A stretch of 64,000 bases of DNA from Diploptera punctata (lineage: Eukaryota > Arthropoda > Insecta > Blattodea > Blaberidae), in NCBI GenBank assembly GCA_030220185.1, contig JASPKZ010007542.1, positions 186,001 through 250,000 of the forward strand, written 5' to 3'. Made by a program: the position numbers and the translations under genes. Each line of letters starts with the position of its first letter. The first letter of the stretch is position 1. This document shows positions 42,291 through 52,979 of the stretch, one piece after another. Below the pieces are notes generated by a model. The model did not search any database. It was not told the DNA's origin and saw only the letters and a list, made by a program, of their open reading frames with translations.

Positions 42291-43530
42291 ACACACCCTA
42301 TATAATAAGTATCATAATGGTGTAACATCAGCTTTTATTCTCAGTTGCCGGCTTTTTTACTGTTGTCAGATATTCTAAACCCAATTATGAATTTAGATAT
42401 TAAAAGTTTATGAACAGGAGTGAAATAAAAGTTATTTTAAATGCATCCTTTAGGAATCAGCTAGTTTAGAGCGTAATGCAATTACACTAAAATTAAAATT
42501 GTTTTGTGAAACAGAGAATGTGATGTACATCATCTCGAAAGTTATTTTATTAATCAAGCACACGGATTGTTTAAATTCATAACGTAGCATGTTGCAGAAA
42601 ATTTAATAAAACACTACATGAAATATGAGCTTTTGAATACTTCCGATTTTCAAGATGCATCGCGACTCTGCGTCAAAAAGATTTAAACCTAAACCTTGGG
42701 ACCTACATGTCACGAATGCAACATTGCATCGCAGAGATGTGAAAGAATTAAGAACTTCCATACTTTTCTTAACAAAGTATAAAAAGTATATTATAAAATA
42801 TGTATTTAGCCTATAATATATCATTACGAACTTCCATACATTCTTAAAATATATAAAAATGTATTATAAAAATGTTCTTATATATTATACAATAGTCTAA
42901 AATATTCGCTTTTAGATTTGTTTTTTTTCACTCCATAGGAGGTAATATTACTATTTCAAAGTTGAATGCAGAAATTATAGACTGGAATCAAACTTTTACC
43001 GACAGACCAATCTCGTGGTCCTGTGACTTAGATATTCTGACTTCAGTTCGTAAGGTTATGGTTTCAATTAACTGTCAAACCACAGAAATGTTTCCTTAAA
43101 ATGTTTCCTTAAAATGTTTCTTTAAAATTCCTATGGCTGCCCTTGATCTGTAATTTTGGCTAGAGGCTCTCCTGATGGCTCGTTATCAGTTATCTCCCAC
43201 CATATTATCAGAGCAACTTAATTCCGATTTCCAGGCGTCCCAAACTCAGAAATGGGTTATAATTTCACAAATTCCAGCAAATAACGCCAGAAATTCAAGA
43301 TAATGTGATGGTATTCGACAAAAAATGCAATGTTAAATGAATGTTTTAAGATAATGAAGCCATTGATGCTAATAAAATGTTTATACGATAATTTCTGGTA
43401 GATGTGTCAGAAGTGTTTAACATATATTCTGGCAGAGTTATGGTCACATCATCTTCACTTCCATTCAAAAGCACAATTATGCTATAGGTCTATTGACTAC
43501 AAACTCCGTCAATTCACAGAGATACAAAAA
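42291..43530. other. No recognisable feature
   Basis: About 1.2 kb of AT-rich sequence; no frame or repeat recognised. Confidence 0.4.
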
Positions 43531-44269
43531 AAAAATTTTAAGAGCCTAAATATGCAATGGGCTTGTACAATCTACGTTAATACAAAAATATACGAAAAAC
43601 ATATTTATTTTGACAGCAGAAACATGCAATAGATCTATACAAACAACGCTAATACCTAGCCATATAAATAATATCACTTACTTTAACAGCACAAATATGC
43701 AATAGCCATTTACCAACGACCTCCAAACATAGAGATAAAAAAGTAACTTTTTGTCAGCACGAATATTAAATAGGCTACGTCAAAAGACAGATATACAAAA
43801 AAAAATAATTTCACGACACAAATATTCTAGAGGGCTATTCTAACTATGTAAACATATAAAACATTTAATTTAGCAACATAATATACAACAAAACCACACA
43901 TACTACAAAATACACATCGATAAAAAATAGCATTTATTTTAACAGCACAAAATTAATAGGCAATAGACGACCTATGTCAATACACAGAGATAACAAATGC
44001 ATTTAATTAACAGTACAAATATGCAATTAAGCATAACCACTTCATTACACAGTATTAAAAATTAAGTTTTCTTTTAACAGAAAAAAATATGTGATTGGCT
44101 TACGCAAACTATGTAAATATAGCATACAATAAGGCACTAATTTTAGTTGTAGGCCTACAAATATGCAGTAGCCTTTACAAACTACTTTAATACACAGAAA
44201 TAAAAAGTAATCTTTTAGCAATACAGGTATGCAATAGGTATATTCAAACTACATAAATAAACAGGTATA

Positions 44270-44430
44270 TTCCACCTAGAAAAGGAAAAAAGAGGTCGAC
44301 CTAGAAATAAATGGATGGATGATGTAAGAAGAGGTGTGAAGAATTGGAATGGGAAAATAGAGAAGAATGGGGAAAGAAACAAAAATTAAAAAACTTTGGG
44401 CACAGGAAGATGTTTTATTACATTGTAAAC
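44270..44430 (+). pseudogene. LINE C-terminal fragment inside the tandem array
   Basis: PPRKGKKRGRPRNKWMDDVR then RGVKNW is the Gly-Arg-Pro-Arg-x-x-W tail of a LINE protein; a frameshift follows at about 44345. It lies exactly between array units 11 and 12. Confidence 0.65.
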
Positions 44431-44502
44431 TTCTTTATAAATAAATATAAAAATAGTATTTATTTTAACTATAAGAAATATGCAGCAGGCTCATACAAAC
44501 TA

Positions 44503-46692
44503 CAGTAGAACCTCACATATGCGAATCCTGTAAATCCGAAATATCTTATAATCCAAAACAAAAAAAGCTTATTTGTAGTGTAAAGAAAGGGTTTTATAAT
44601 ACACTGGAATTGAAAAACTCATTATTGAAACATTAATTGGAACTACACATTTATTGCATTTTAACTATTACATGTTTATGAAGCAGTAATTTTCACTTAA
44701 CTTGAAAAATCGGTAATCGTTTGCTATGAATAATTGAATCTGCTTGATGATGCGATGTTGCGGCAGTATCGCACGAACATCACGTCGTTGGGTGTGGCAG
44801 CAGTCTCCTGTTCTACGTAGCATCATCTAGTGCCAATTCAAGGATATTTTCAGCGTCACAATGTGATAGAATAAACTTAGGGGTGTTTTCGCCTTCACTA
44901 TCTCCGAATTCATAGTTGTCATCGGGTTGATTCTGGACCATAGAGACAATGGTTTCATGGCTGATATCTTGATTGATATTCATCCTTGAATACAGACATT
45001 CAAGGCCGGTAATGATAATAACAGTCGAGCTTCCGACCAGGGAACACTACCTAGAAACACTCGCCACTGAAGATGTCCTCCACAATCGAGGGAGAAACGT
45101 CTGGAAAAATCACCAGTCTTGGACCATGGCCACATAGTCCGGAATCTCTTAATATTATGATATCCATTCTTCAAGGCAATTTTATTCTGTATCTTCGCAT
45201 CATGGCATGAAAAAGCTGAAGTATATAATTACTGTTTGATACTAGAATGGATGGGGTTTCTTCAAAACATAAGACTTGGCCACAGTTTATTCCATTATGT
45301 TTGTATTAACGTTATACGAACTATCCCAAGCCAAAGTTAGACAGTAGATACATTCTTTATTGTTTTTTAATGTTTTTCTCATATCTAAAAGTCCTCTCGT
45401 TTAATTAGATATTTTAGGAGGAGTTTTCTGTGATTTTAACTTTATGTTTTGTGACACATCTAGATCCATTGGTTGTAAGATACAGGTTAGATTTGGCGGC
45501 AAAAAAATCTTTGAAGTCTCCATTAATCTACATTTCTGAGGGATGACATAGCGCAGTGTCAATAAAAGAAATAGACCTCGAGGTGGCAGTCCATTTCTTC
45601 TGTTGAATCTTCTAACGGATGGGAAAAATTGTTTCTCGAATCACTAATCAAATAGAACACCAGGCATCCCAGTTGTATTTTGATTCTTGTAATAAACAGG
45701 GAGAGAGTTCATATTTATGTATTTTACTGTTTGTGATTTTGCAGACTTTCCAAATTACCAAGAGGGGTAATTTATTTCTTACCATGACGCGGCGTTGCTA
45801 CAGGCTAAACAGTAAGGCGTTGTTAATTCACTTTAAATCGTGGTGAAGCAAGACTTTTTGTAGAGAGTGACTTGAAATTCAGTCCAGTTTCGTCAGCGTT
45901 ATACCTAGCTGTGGCGAATAATTTTATGACGATATCAAGTCTGCAAAATCATTTAATAAGGATCTACGGCTGATAATTTTTTTTCACCTATCATCTTTAA
46001 TTACAGTTTTCCGAGTCATTTTTCCAATGGTCTAACCAACTATTGCTGTCAGTAAATGCTGGATCACCATTCATTACTTTGTTTAGTCGAAATGCCTTTT
46101 CGTGAATCCATGTACCGCTAATAGGAATGTTTTTTCTCTCTCCTGAATAGACCACAAGAAAGTCAATTTTATTAAACGATGGCACGGTGGAGTTGTGGCA
46201 TTGTTCCAATATTTTTTCACTAGTTGCGCTGCAGAATCTTTCAATTTTCCCTAGTTTTCTTTTCTTTTTTTTTCACAAGAGTGGATTTCCCGACCCATAT
46301 TCAATAGTCAATTTTGTAGTATTTTCCTCATTGTGAAGTCGTTTCGCATTCCTAGTATTTCTTTTAATGTACATGAGCTGTGATTTGTTTGCTTGACATT
46401 GCATTCTAGGTATAACACAAATACTTGTTTTGTATTAATTTATGAACGAAAAGCTTGAACACAGAACAAGTTAACCCAATTTATTCTGTATACGTATAGG
46501 CATTGAATATCCGTTAACAGCAACCAAACAAACTGTGATTTAACTCCTCTGCGTCCATATGCGATCGCTATGTATTGTGTGTGGGATTCACAACATTGCC
46601 ACTTGTATATGTACTTTTTTGTTAATTCCAACATTTATCAATCCGAATAGACCACAAACCCCAATTAATTCGGAATACAAGAGTTGTACTAC
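44503..46692 (-). mobile_element. Tigger/pogo-like DNA transposon
   Basis: The left terminus CAGTAGAACCTCACATATGC is preceded by TA (44501-44502) and matches the usual Tigger/pogo end CAGTAGAACCTC. The right end is worn (CGGAATACAAGAGTTGTACT). The length of about 2.2 kb and minus-strand jerky-type transposase fit a complete but decayed element. It sits inside the ~70-bp tandem array. Confidence 0.8.
44830..46400 (-). pseudogene. Jerky/Tigger-type transposase, degenerate
   Basis: The minus strand carries, in order: a Psq-like N-terminal helix region (LTIEYGSGNPLL then KLGKIERFCSA, about 46230-46310); the CENP-B-type DNA-binding segment PISGTWIHEKAFRLNKVMNG then DPAFTDSNSWLDHWKND (45997-46209); the catalytic NADETGLNFKSLSTKSLAS (about 45840-45900), holding the first Asp; and a C-terminal NPDD-type acidic tail MNINQDISHETIVSMVQNQP then DDNYEFGDSEG (about 44880-44985). 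Frameshifts and stops are frequent. Around 45000-45130 a segment containing GGCGAGTGTTTCTAGGTAGT looks foreign to the family and may be a small insertion. Confidence 0.7.
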
Positions 46693-46698
46693 AAACAA

Positions 46699-46730
<32 letters not shown>

Positions 46731-47100
46731 TAATAATAATAATAACCATAACACAAATATGCAATATATGCACACATACTACTTTAATACACAGAGGTAA
46801 AAAATGTAACATTTATTTTAACAGCATATATGTGCAATAGGCCCATGCAAACTACGTCAATAAACAGATATATAAAAAAACACTAGTTTTTAAAATTGCA
46901 TTTATATAACAGGCCTGTACAAACTATAGCAATATACAGAGATCAAGATTTTTGAAAATTAAACATTATTTTCGAAAGACTTCTTATTAAAATTATATTG
47001 CTGATGGTTCAGGAAGACTGGCAATAAGGTACTAATTTTATATTTTGAACGTTTTAATACACAGAGATGCAAAAAAAAATAGTATTCATTTTAACATAAT

Positions 47101-47187
47101 ATTTTGTTTTTTCTTTAATTTGAAATTATAATTATGAATATTTATAAGGAATAATTCTAGATTTTAAAAAATATTTATCAATACTAG
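47101..47187. other. Short unassigned spacer
   Basis: AT-rich sequence between the tandem array and the mariner. Confidence 0.4.
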
Positions 47188-47189
47188 TA

Positions 47190-48526
47190 CAGTCATTAAG
47201 TTCTGAGACTTTACGCCTAGAGGGTAGGCACCAACAAGAATCTAGATGTCTCGCAAGATGCCGATAACTCGGCGTACACATACACAGAACCAAATCCTGC
47301 CTCAAAATAGTCGCCGTTGGCGGTCATGCACATTTGCCAACGTTGTTATAGCTGCTGGAAGCACCGCCGAAAGATGCTGGCAGGAAGGTCCCGTATGGTC
47401 TCTCTTGTGGTAGTCATGACCTCTACGGAAGAATGAAATATACGCCCATATAGAATTGCTTTCATGCGAGGAAAGAGAAAAAAATCGTAGGGCGCGAGAT
47501 TAGCTGATTACGGAGGTTATGGCAAAACTGTCATCTGTTGCCTTCCAAGTTCCTCTTGGACAAGGACAGAACGATGTCCGGGGGCGTTGTCGTGTAGCAA
47601 CAGTCAATTCTTTGTACGCAAAAGCTGAGGTCGCGTATGGTGAATTGAATCGCGTAAACGGCCAAGGATCTCTTTGTAGAGGGTTTTGTTTACAATTGCA
47701 CCTTCTGATATGAATTCCATGTGAACAATTCCATTTGAATCAAAAAGCAGTTCAAGCATCACCTTGCCTTTTGACCTGTCTTGTCGCGGTTTTTTCTGTG
47801 GTGGTGATAATGGCTTTTTCCAGGTGGCGGATTGTCGTTTCAGTTGCGAATCGTAAAGGAAACACCGCATTTCATCTCCACTTTTTATCCGGTTGAGAAA
47901 CATCGGATCATCGTCAGCACTACTGATGAAGTCACCACAAATCGTCATGCGGTCATCACCTTGGTCTTGTGACAGGATACGTGGCACACTCTGCTGGGTA
48001 ACACGAGACATGTTCAGTTCATGAGACAGAATTTTGTAGCAAGTACCATGGCTGACCCCTACCGCTGCTGCTAGATCGTCTACTGATTGGGAGCGATTAT
48101 CACACACCAACGTTACAACTTCTTGGACCTTGCGTTTAGTTCGAATTATTTGTGGCCGACCAGTACGCACACCATCTTCCAAACTGTCTCTTCATTGCAA
48201 AAAAACGTCGGTGCCACCTAAACACAACACTGCGACTCCATGCGTACTCACCGTAAACTTGCTGCATCATTTGAAACGTTTCGGCAGCGGTCTTTCCTAA
48301 TTTCTGACAAAATTTGATGTTGCTCTAACTGTGACATCTCGAGTTCCGACACGCACATTCAAATCACCGTCACAACAAAGGCCGTAGTTCTGCTTGCAGT
48401 GCATGCATTAAACTATCGCTTGCTGGGACGAGAGACTAACTGACAAGGTAGCATACCACGGCACCACCTAAGCGCTATAGTGCATCACAGCGCCACTATG
48501 CGCTCAGTCTCAAAACTTAATGACTG
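47190..48526 (-). mobile_element. Mariner, structurally complete, with TA duplication
   Basis: Length is 1,337 bp, normal for mariner. Termini are CAGTCATTAAGTTCTGAGAC (left) and CAGTCATTAAGTTTTGAGAC (right, reverse complement), 19 of 20 identical, each flanked by TA (47188-47189, 48527-48528). It inserted just past the end of the tandem array. Confidence 0.92.
47290..48340 (-). pseudogene. Mariner transposase (DD34D type), inactivated
   Basis: Minus strand. The N-terminal part reads FCQKLGKTAAETFQMMQQVY then a frameshift into SLEDGVRTGRPQ-type sequence; the 192-codon open stretch at 47604-48182 holds the second helix-turn-helix (SVDDLAAAVGVSHGTCYKIL) and the first catalytic Asp in KSGDEMRCFLYD. 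After a stop replacing Trp (KN-stop-LLLHDNAP) come the second Asp (LLLHDNAPGHRSVLVQEEL) and the third Asp in LAPYDFFLFPR. Two more stops lie between those Asp residues, whose spacing is 34 residues as in classical mariners. At least three nonsense codons and one frameshift make it inactive, but all three catalytic Asp codons survive. Confidence 0.9.
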
Positions 48527-48528
48527 TA

Positions 48529-48798
48529 CCACGTAGATAAAAAAAACTTTAGGAGCCAAACCAACGAAAATGCGGCAAATGTGGCAGGCACCACATCGGA
48601 CTGCAAGCAATAATACAATATCATATTAGTACCAGTAACAACTAGCTATATTTTAAATTAAATAGGACATTGTGGAAAGGAATCATGTTCTGGCACATTA
48701 AATTAATTCGATTTCATTCAAATTGCATATGTAGACCGTATAGTTCTCGGTGTATTTTAAATTGTATGACAATTCAATATCTATATATAAAACAGTTA
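48529..48798. other. No recognisable feature
   Basis: Short unassigned stretch. Confidence 0.4.
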
Positions 48799-48799
48799 C

Positions 48800-48846
<47 letters not shown>

Positions 48847-48858
48847 TAATAATAATAA
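48799..48858. repeat. (AAT)n microsatellite
   Basis: AAT repeats with one AAC interruption. Confidence 0.95.
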
Positions 48859-48894
48859 ACATTATTGCTTTCATTATTACTATTACTTTACTGG

Positions 48895-49056
48895 CCCATA
48901 TGGTCCTGGAGATTACTCAGCCTCTAACTTTTTTTTCTGGGGTGATAGCGGTCGTCACGAAGGGTGGAGATCTCGGCCGATATTTCGTGCCGATTGTCAA
49001 TAAAGGTGGAAGCCTTAACCTCCTACTATCCCCAGAGATTTTAAGCTCTGTAACCG
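48895..49056 (+). mobile_element. SINE-C body fragment, plus strand
   Basis: CTCAGCCTCTAAC, CTGGGGTGATAGCGGTCGTC, GTGCCGATTGTCAATAAAGG and AGCCTTAACCTCCTACTATC align with the body of the SINE at 56797-57092 in reverse. The tRNA head is absent. Confidence 0.7.
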
Positions 49057-49089
49057 GATCATCATCATCATCATAGTACATTCACGAAT

Positions 49090-49450
49090 TTAGGCCATTT
49101 GTTGACCTGTTTCGGCCTCAAGAGAAACACCATCCAGAAGTCTTTTGAGTGGACGTCCTGGTCTTCTTCTTCCTGCAGGTTGATATCTTAACATTAGTTT
49201 GGGTATTCTGTGATCTTCCATTCGATGAACATGTTGTATCCATCTTGACTTATAATCAGAAATTTTGTTTTCTAAAGATTCCATGTGTAATTCTTCTAAG
49301 ATGTCTTCATTTTTTTTGTGATCTAGTAGTGTGTATCCTGCAGTCCTCCGAAGATATCTCATTTCAGCAGATCTAAGTCTCTGTATATCCTTCTGTAGTG
49401 ACGTGTGTATAACCTCTCCTACCCAATTCTCATCCTCACCTTCTCGTGGT
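49090..49450 (-). pseudogene. LINE C-terminal remnant (-)
   Basis: The minus strand reads RYLRRTAGYTLLDHKKNEDI, LEELHMESLENKISDYKSRW, QHVHRMEDHRIPKLMLRYQP then GRRRPGRPLKRLLDG, the LINE C-terminus ending in the G-R-P motif. It is one clean 90-codon frame, but upstream RT sequence is not recognisable beyond 49400. Confidence 0.75.
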
Positions 49451-49717
49451 ACAACCTGTTTTCACAAACGAGGCTCTGAGGACCGAGTCACGGCGGTATA
49501 ACCGTTCCATCAGGTACTGAGTAAATGCGGTATCCTAATGTCTGTCCAGAGACTAAAAGGTAGCAGCCCTACCACTGGACTACTTAGCGTCGGGCCAGTA
49601 ACCTGTCCTAAGGAACTTCAAAACTACTTTCAAGTCTCAACACGAAAAAAGCCAGAAGGAATTGTAACCGGATCAGTTTGCGTTATTATGTTTTAATTAT
49701 AATTATTATTATTTTAT
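49451..49717. other. Unassigned
   Basis: Possible worn pol III SINE head on the minus strand (TAGTCCAGTGGTAGGGCTGC near 49570), without a clear B box. Confidence 0.35.
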
Positions 49718-49723
49718 ATTATA

Positions 49724-49784
<61 letters not shown>
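49718..49784. repeat. (ATT)n microsatellite
   Basis: Abuts the head of a SINE-A copy. Confidence 0.95.
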
Positions 49785-50132
49785 GTCCACCGCTGTGGTC
49801 TCGAAGTAGCGTGCTGCCTTGTCACGCAGCGGGCCCGGGTTTGATCCCCGGTCGGGGCAGTTTTTCTGGGTGAGGTTTCTATCGGGGTTTTTCCTCACCT
49901 GTAAGACAAATGTCAGGAAAACTTTAAGGCCCAAACGGTCCCCGAAATCATATGCCCATCATCTTCATCATCATCATCATCCTTATCATTATCATCATTG
50001 CCATCATCCTTCACCGCTGTGGAAAGCAACGGGAAGCTACCACACCTACACATTTCTCTAGTAAAGCTGCAAGCATAGCATGAAAATGCTATGATTGTAG
50101 TGAAGGACCTGCCTTCGGGTAGAATTACTAAG
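49785..50132 (+). mobile_element. SINE-A, full-length copy
   Basis: Head CCACCGCTGTGGTCTCGAAG with B box GGTTTGATCCC, body TATCGGGGTTTTTCCTCACC, long (CAT)n tract, tail CTGCCTTCGGGTAGAATTAC. Flanked by ATT repeats on both sides. Confidence 0.9.
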
Positions 50133-50139
50133 GAAGGAT

Positions 50140-50147
50140 TATTATTA

Positions 50148-50193
<46 letters not shown>
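50140..50193. repeat. (ATT)n microsatellite
   Basis: ATT repeats directly following the SINE-A tail. Confidence 0.95.
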
Positions 50194-50197
<4 letters not shown>

Positions 50198-51234
50198 GCA
50201 CATGTGAGAAATTCAAGGAGGAAAACGTATGAACGTTGAAAATATGCTTAGGAAAAATGTGATTTAATATCATTGTTGTGCTGTTCAATGTTAAACTTTG
50301 GGATTAACTACGTAATCACAATTAAACAAATGAAATGAACAATTGTCAACCGTAACTAAATTGAGATTACACAATGTAATTGCAAAATCAGGGCTGAAAT
50401 ATAGCAGCGATAATTGGATACTGAATTCTAAAATCAAATCACAATTGCAAACGACACAGATGTGATTTTTACGTCCACTCCTATGTTTGACAAACATTGA
50501 CAAGAAACGAAACACAGATACAGATATATGCGATAAATTAAAAGTTCAAACTATAGTTGAAGAAATTCAAAATAATTAATCAAAGCAATTGATTACAACG
50601 TGTCCAAAGAATGAACCCATCTCTTTTTTTTTTTTCCTATATTAGCATTGCAGTATCAATCTAAAGGACTTCGAGATCAAGGAAGATCAAATTAAGATGG
50701 ATTGACAAATCACATCTTGACATCTCATAGGAATAGGCATACTTCCTTGGCTGGAATGATTATTCAATTATATTATTAACAGTAATACACCTCTATTTTG
50801 GTTTCGGCAAATTAAGAATTAGGCTCAACGACCTTAATCTACATAGGTTCACGATGATGATGAAATGAACAAATTCTTATCTTCCGTATCTTTCTTCATT
50901 TGTGTTCAGGAGACCCTAATACGAGCGTCTGCCAAGTAATCTAGCCTTTGTTCTTAGTTCTTTATGCAGACTGGACGGGCAGACTGCCCTGAGCACCGAG
51001 TGCTATCCCAGTATTATGAAGAAGAGTGGAGTGGAAGTCTACTCTACGGATTTATGTAAGTTGTAGGTCCTGTTCTAGGATCGGCACACCAGAATGTACT
51101 TTCATGATCCATACAGCAATTTTTGGGTTCGGCCTGTGATCGCGAGGGGACCTTTCAACATTTCCGTTGGTTCCTTCTTCCCTTTTTTTATTGTTCAGGC
51201 CTGGAGTTATGAGGCAGGACTCTGGTGGAGAATA
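50194..51234. other. No recognisable feature
   Basis: Unassigned; no coding or repeat signature I can name. Confidence 0.4.
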
Positions 51235-51345
51235 ATATTAACAATAATTTGAGTGAGTATATTATACAGGAAATGGTTTGAACATTAGCTCAGGATAGAA
51301 TGTATGGAAAGCTTATGTCCGTGCGACATTGAACCGTCTGTTTCG
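51235..51345 (+). mobile_element. RTE fragment, plus strand
   Basis: ATACAGGAAATGGTTTGAAC then CATTAGCTCAGGATAGAATG and CTTATGTCCGTGCGACATTG match the last ~30 codons of the RTE protein (master copy 5395-5485, reversed). It stops before the usual tail. Confidence 0.8.
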
Positions 51346-51390
51346 ATAATGTTGTGAGTTAAATAATAATACTAATAATTTTATATAATA

Positions 51391-51395
<5 letters not shown>

Positions 51396-51442
<47 letters not shown>
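51396..51442. repeat. (ATT)n microsatellite
   Basis: Pure ATT run. Confidence 0.95.
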
Positions 51443-51699
51443 TTCTGACATTTTAAAATCTTTGCTTGTCAACTTTCTGGATTTTTTGTAATTTTCCTCA
51501 CCATAGTAAATTGTCGTTTTGAATTTCTTCAACATGATCCATTTCATGACTCTAAGCTACATAATTTTGCGGTTAGGTTAGTATCATAGATATCTCCAAA
51601 AATTCTAAAATATAATTAATACAATTTTCTGTGCCAAAAAAGAATTATCGACTGTTAAAATGCAGAGGGACACTTTATGTTGTCAATAGGGTTGGAGAT

Positions 51700-51932
51700 T
51701 TAAAATATTCTCTTTAATTTGCTTACTTGTTATAGTCAGCTACTAGATGGCAGTGAAGACCGAGTTCTCGCGACATCTAGTAATAATGGAGAATATAATA
51801 CATATATAAGAAAAATAGGTGCTTGAATTGGATTCGCCTGGTGGTTTAATGGATAGCACGCTGGTTTACAGACCCAGAGTTCCGGGTTCGAATCCCGTTC
51901 AGGCATTTATTTTTCTTATCATGCTATATATA
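51700..51932 (+). repeat. Single unit of the tRNA-like family, subfamily 2
   Basis: Spacer TATTCTCTTTAATTTGCTTA, CAGCTACTAGATGGCAGTGA and ACATATATAAGAAAAATAGG precede the module as in the 36-kb array. Only one unit is present. Confidence 0.8.
51835..51905 (+). tRNA. tRNA-like module, subfamily 2, variant loop TTACAGA
   Basis: Same length and layout as the module at 36148. The loop is TTACAGA (anticodon still ACA) and the anticodon stem CTGGT/CCCAG keeps four of five pairs. The D stem has decayed (GTTT/GCAC). The T arm CCGGGTTCGAATCCCG is intact. Likely an older, less constrained copy. Confidence 0.5.
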
Positions 51933-52371
51933 TTGTATTTTGTGGTAACTAACAAGTTTGGGATTCCTCGTATGAAAAGGGCGTATATGTGTTTACACTC
52001 CCACCAAATAGTATTTCATTAATTTAAAAAAAAATTATATCAGTAAATCTCCGAAGCATTTGTGAACACACCAGCATGAAAATAAACTGACTGCTATTTC
52101 AAATCCAAAAATCATTGACGTAATAACATACAGCGTAAGATGTTGGAGCGTATAAAATAAAAATAAAGTAAAAAAATCAAAGTCGTTAAAAATAACTACA
52201 ACAATTGGGCTGTCTAAAATATCGTGTAAACAAATAAATTTGTTTTTAGGCCTACTATATGGAAAAATAACGAACTGTTAATACTAAAATAATTTTTTTA
52301 ATGATTGACTGTATACTTTGTCGTAGGCTGGGAAAATTATTTTCAGGTAACTGTTATATAATCATTCATCT
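51933..52371. other. No recognisable feature
   Basis: AT-rich unassigned sequence. Confidence 0.4.
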
Positions 52372-52530
52372 ATGACTCAGGACTCACGGATTTGAACAGT
52401 ACTTCCCTTCCGAAGGAAGCCATGTCCATGATTCCTAAGTCTTTAAAAATTACATAAGATTATTGGGTTTCAACACCCAACATCTAAAACAAAATCGAGC
52501 ATGGTAACAAGTAGTCTATAAGGATCGACT
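52372..52530 (-). mobile_element. SINE-G, second copy, worn
   Basis: Resembles 25855-26056 around CTTCCGAAGGAAGCCATG, TTGGGTTTCAACACCCAACA and the head region GAGCATGGTAACAAGTAGTC. Low similarity but the same order. Confidence 0.4.
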
Positions 52531-52594
52531 TCAAATCATGGATTTTACAGTCGATGAGTCCTGCAGAAGAAGAAGAAGAAGAAGAACAAGAAAA

Positions 52595-52970
52595 AGGTAA
52601 TTATCAGAGAGCGGAATCTCTTCCACAATATCGATGGCGTGTATTGGTATTTGCTATACGAGAAAGCGCGCGAAGGGGTGGGATGGGGTGTATCACATAC
52701 CAGCATACCTACCGAGCTTTGAAGAGAGCTCTGTCATGTAGAAACACAGATGCATAAACAACGTTTCATTTAGTAAAGAAGTGGAGTTATTGTACAGTAC
52801 GTCGGTAGTTGATATTGCGGGTACCTGATATTATATAATATATAGTGAAATACAACTCAAAACGAAAACAAATGTTCATACTTCAGAGTAATCTTTGTCT
52901 TAAAACGTTACATTACCTTGTAAGCAATGCATAGACTAAGTATATTTTATTGTATTATACTCCTTGCATT
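52595..52970 (+). repeat. Dispersed repeat Q, longest copy
   Basis: TATCAGAGAGCGGAATCTCT, GGGTGTATCACATACCAGCA, GAGCTCTGTCATGTAGAAA and an AT-rich tail. It aligns with 11796-12088 (inverted) and 10510-10660. It lies immediately next to the 3' tail of the LINE at 52980. Confidence 0.7.
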
Positions 52971-52979
52971 GTTTCCTAA

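Larger units (their letters stand above)
43545..47100 (+). repeat. Very diverged ~70-bp tandem array, interrupted
   Basis: At least 14 imperfect units can be followed, spaced 60-75 bp. The unit core is AAATATGCAATAGGC, then TACAAACTACGTTAATACAC, AGAGATAAAAAATA and TTTATTTTAACAGCAC. Eleven consecutive units lie at 43548-44265. The array is broken by a LINE fragment (44270-44430) and a Tigger element (44503-46692) and resumes at 46750-46950 and 47040-47100. It encodes no protein. Confidence 0.75.

Noticed and set aside
49480..49610. Possible tRNA-like SINE head on the minus strand
   Set aside because: A-box resemblance only; no B box or T arm could be paired.
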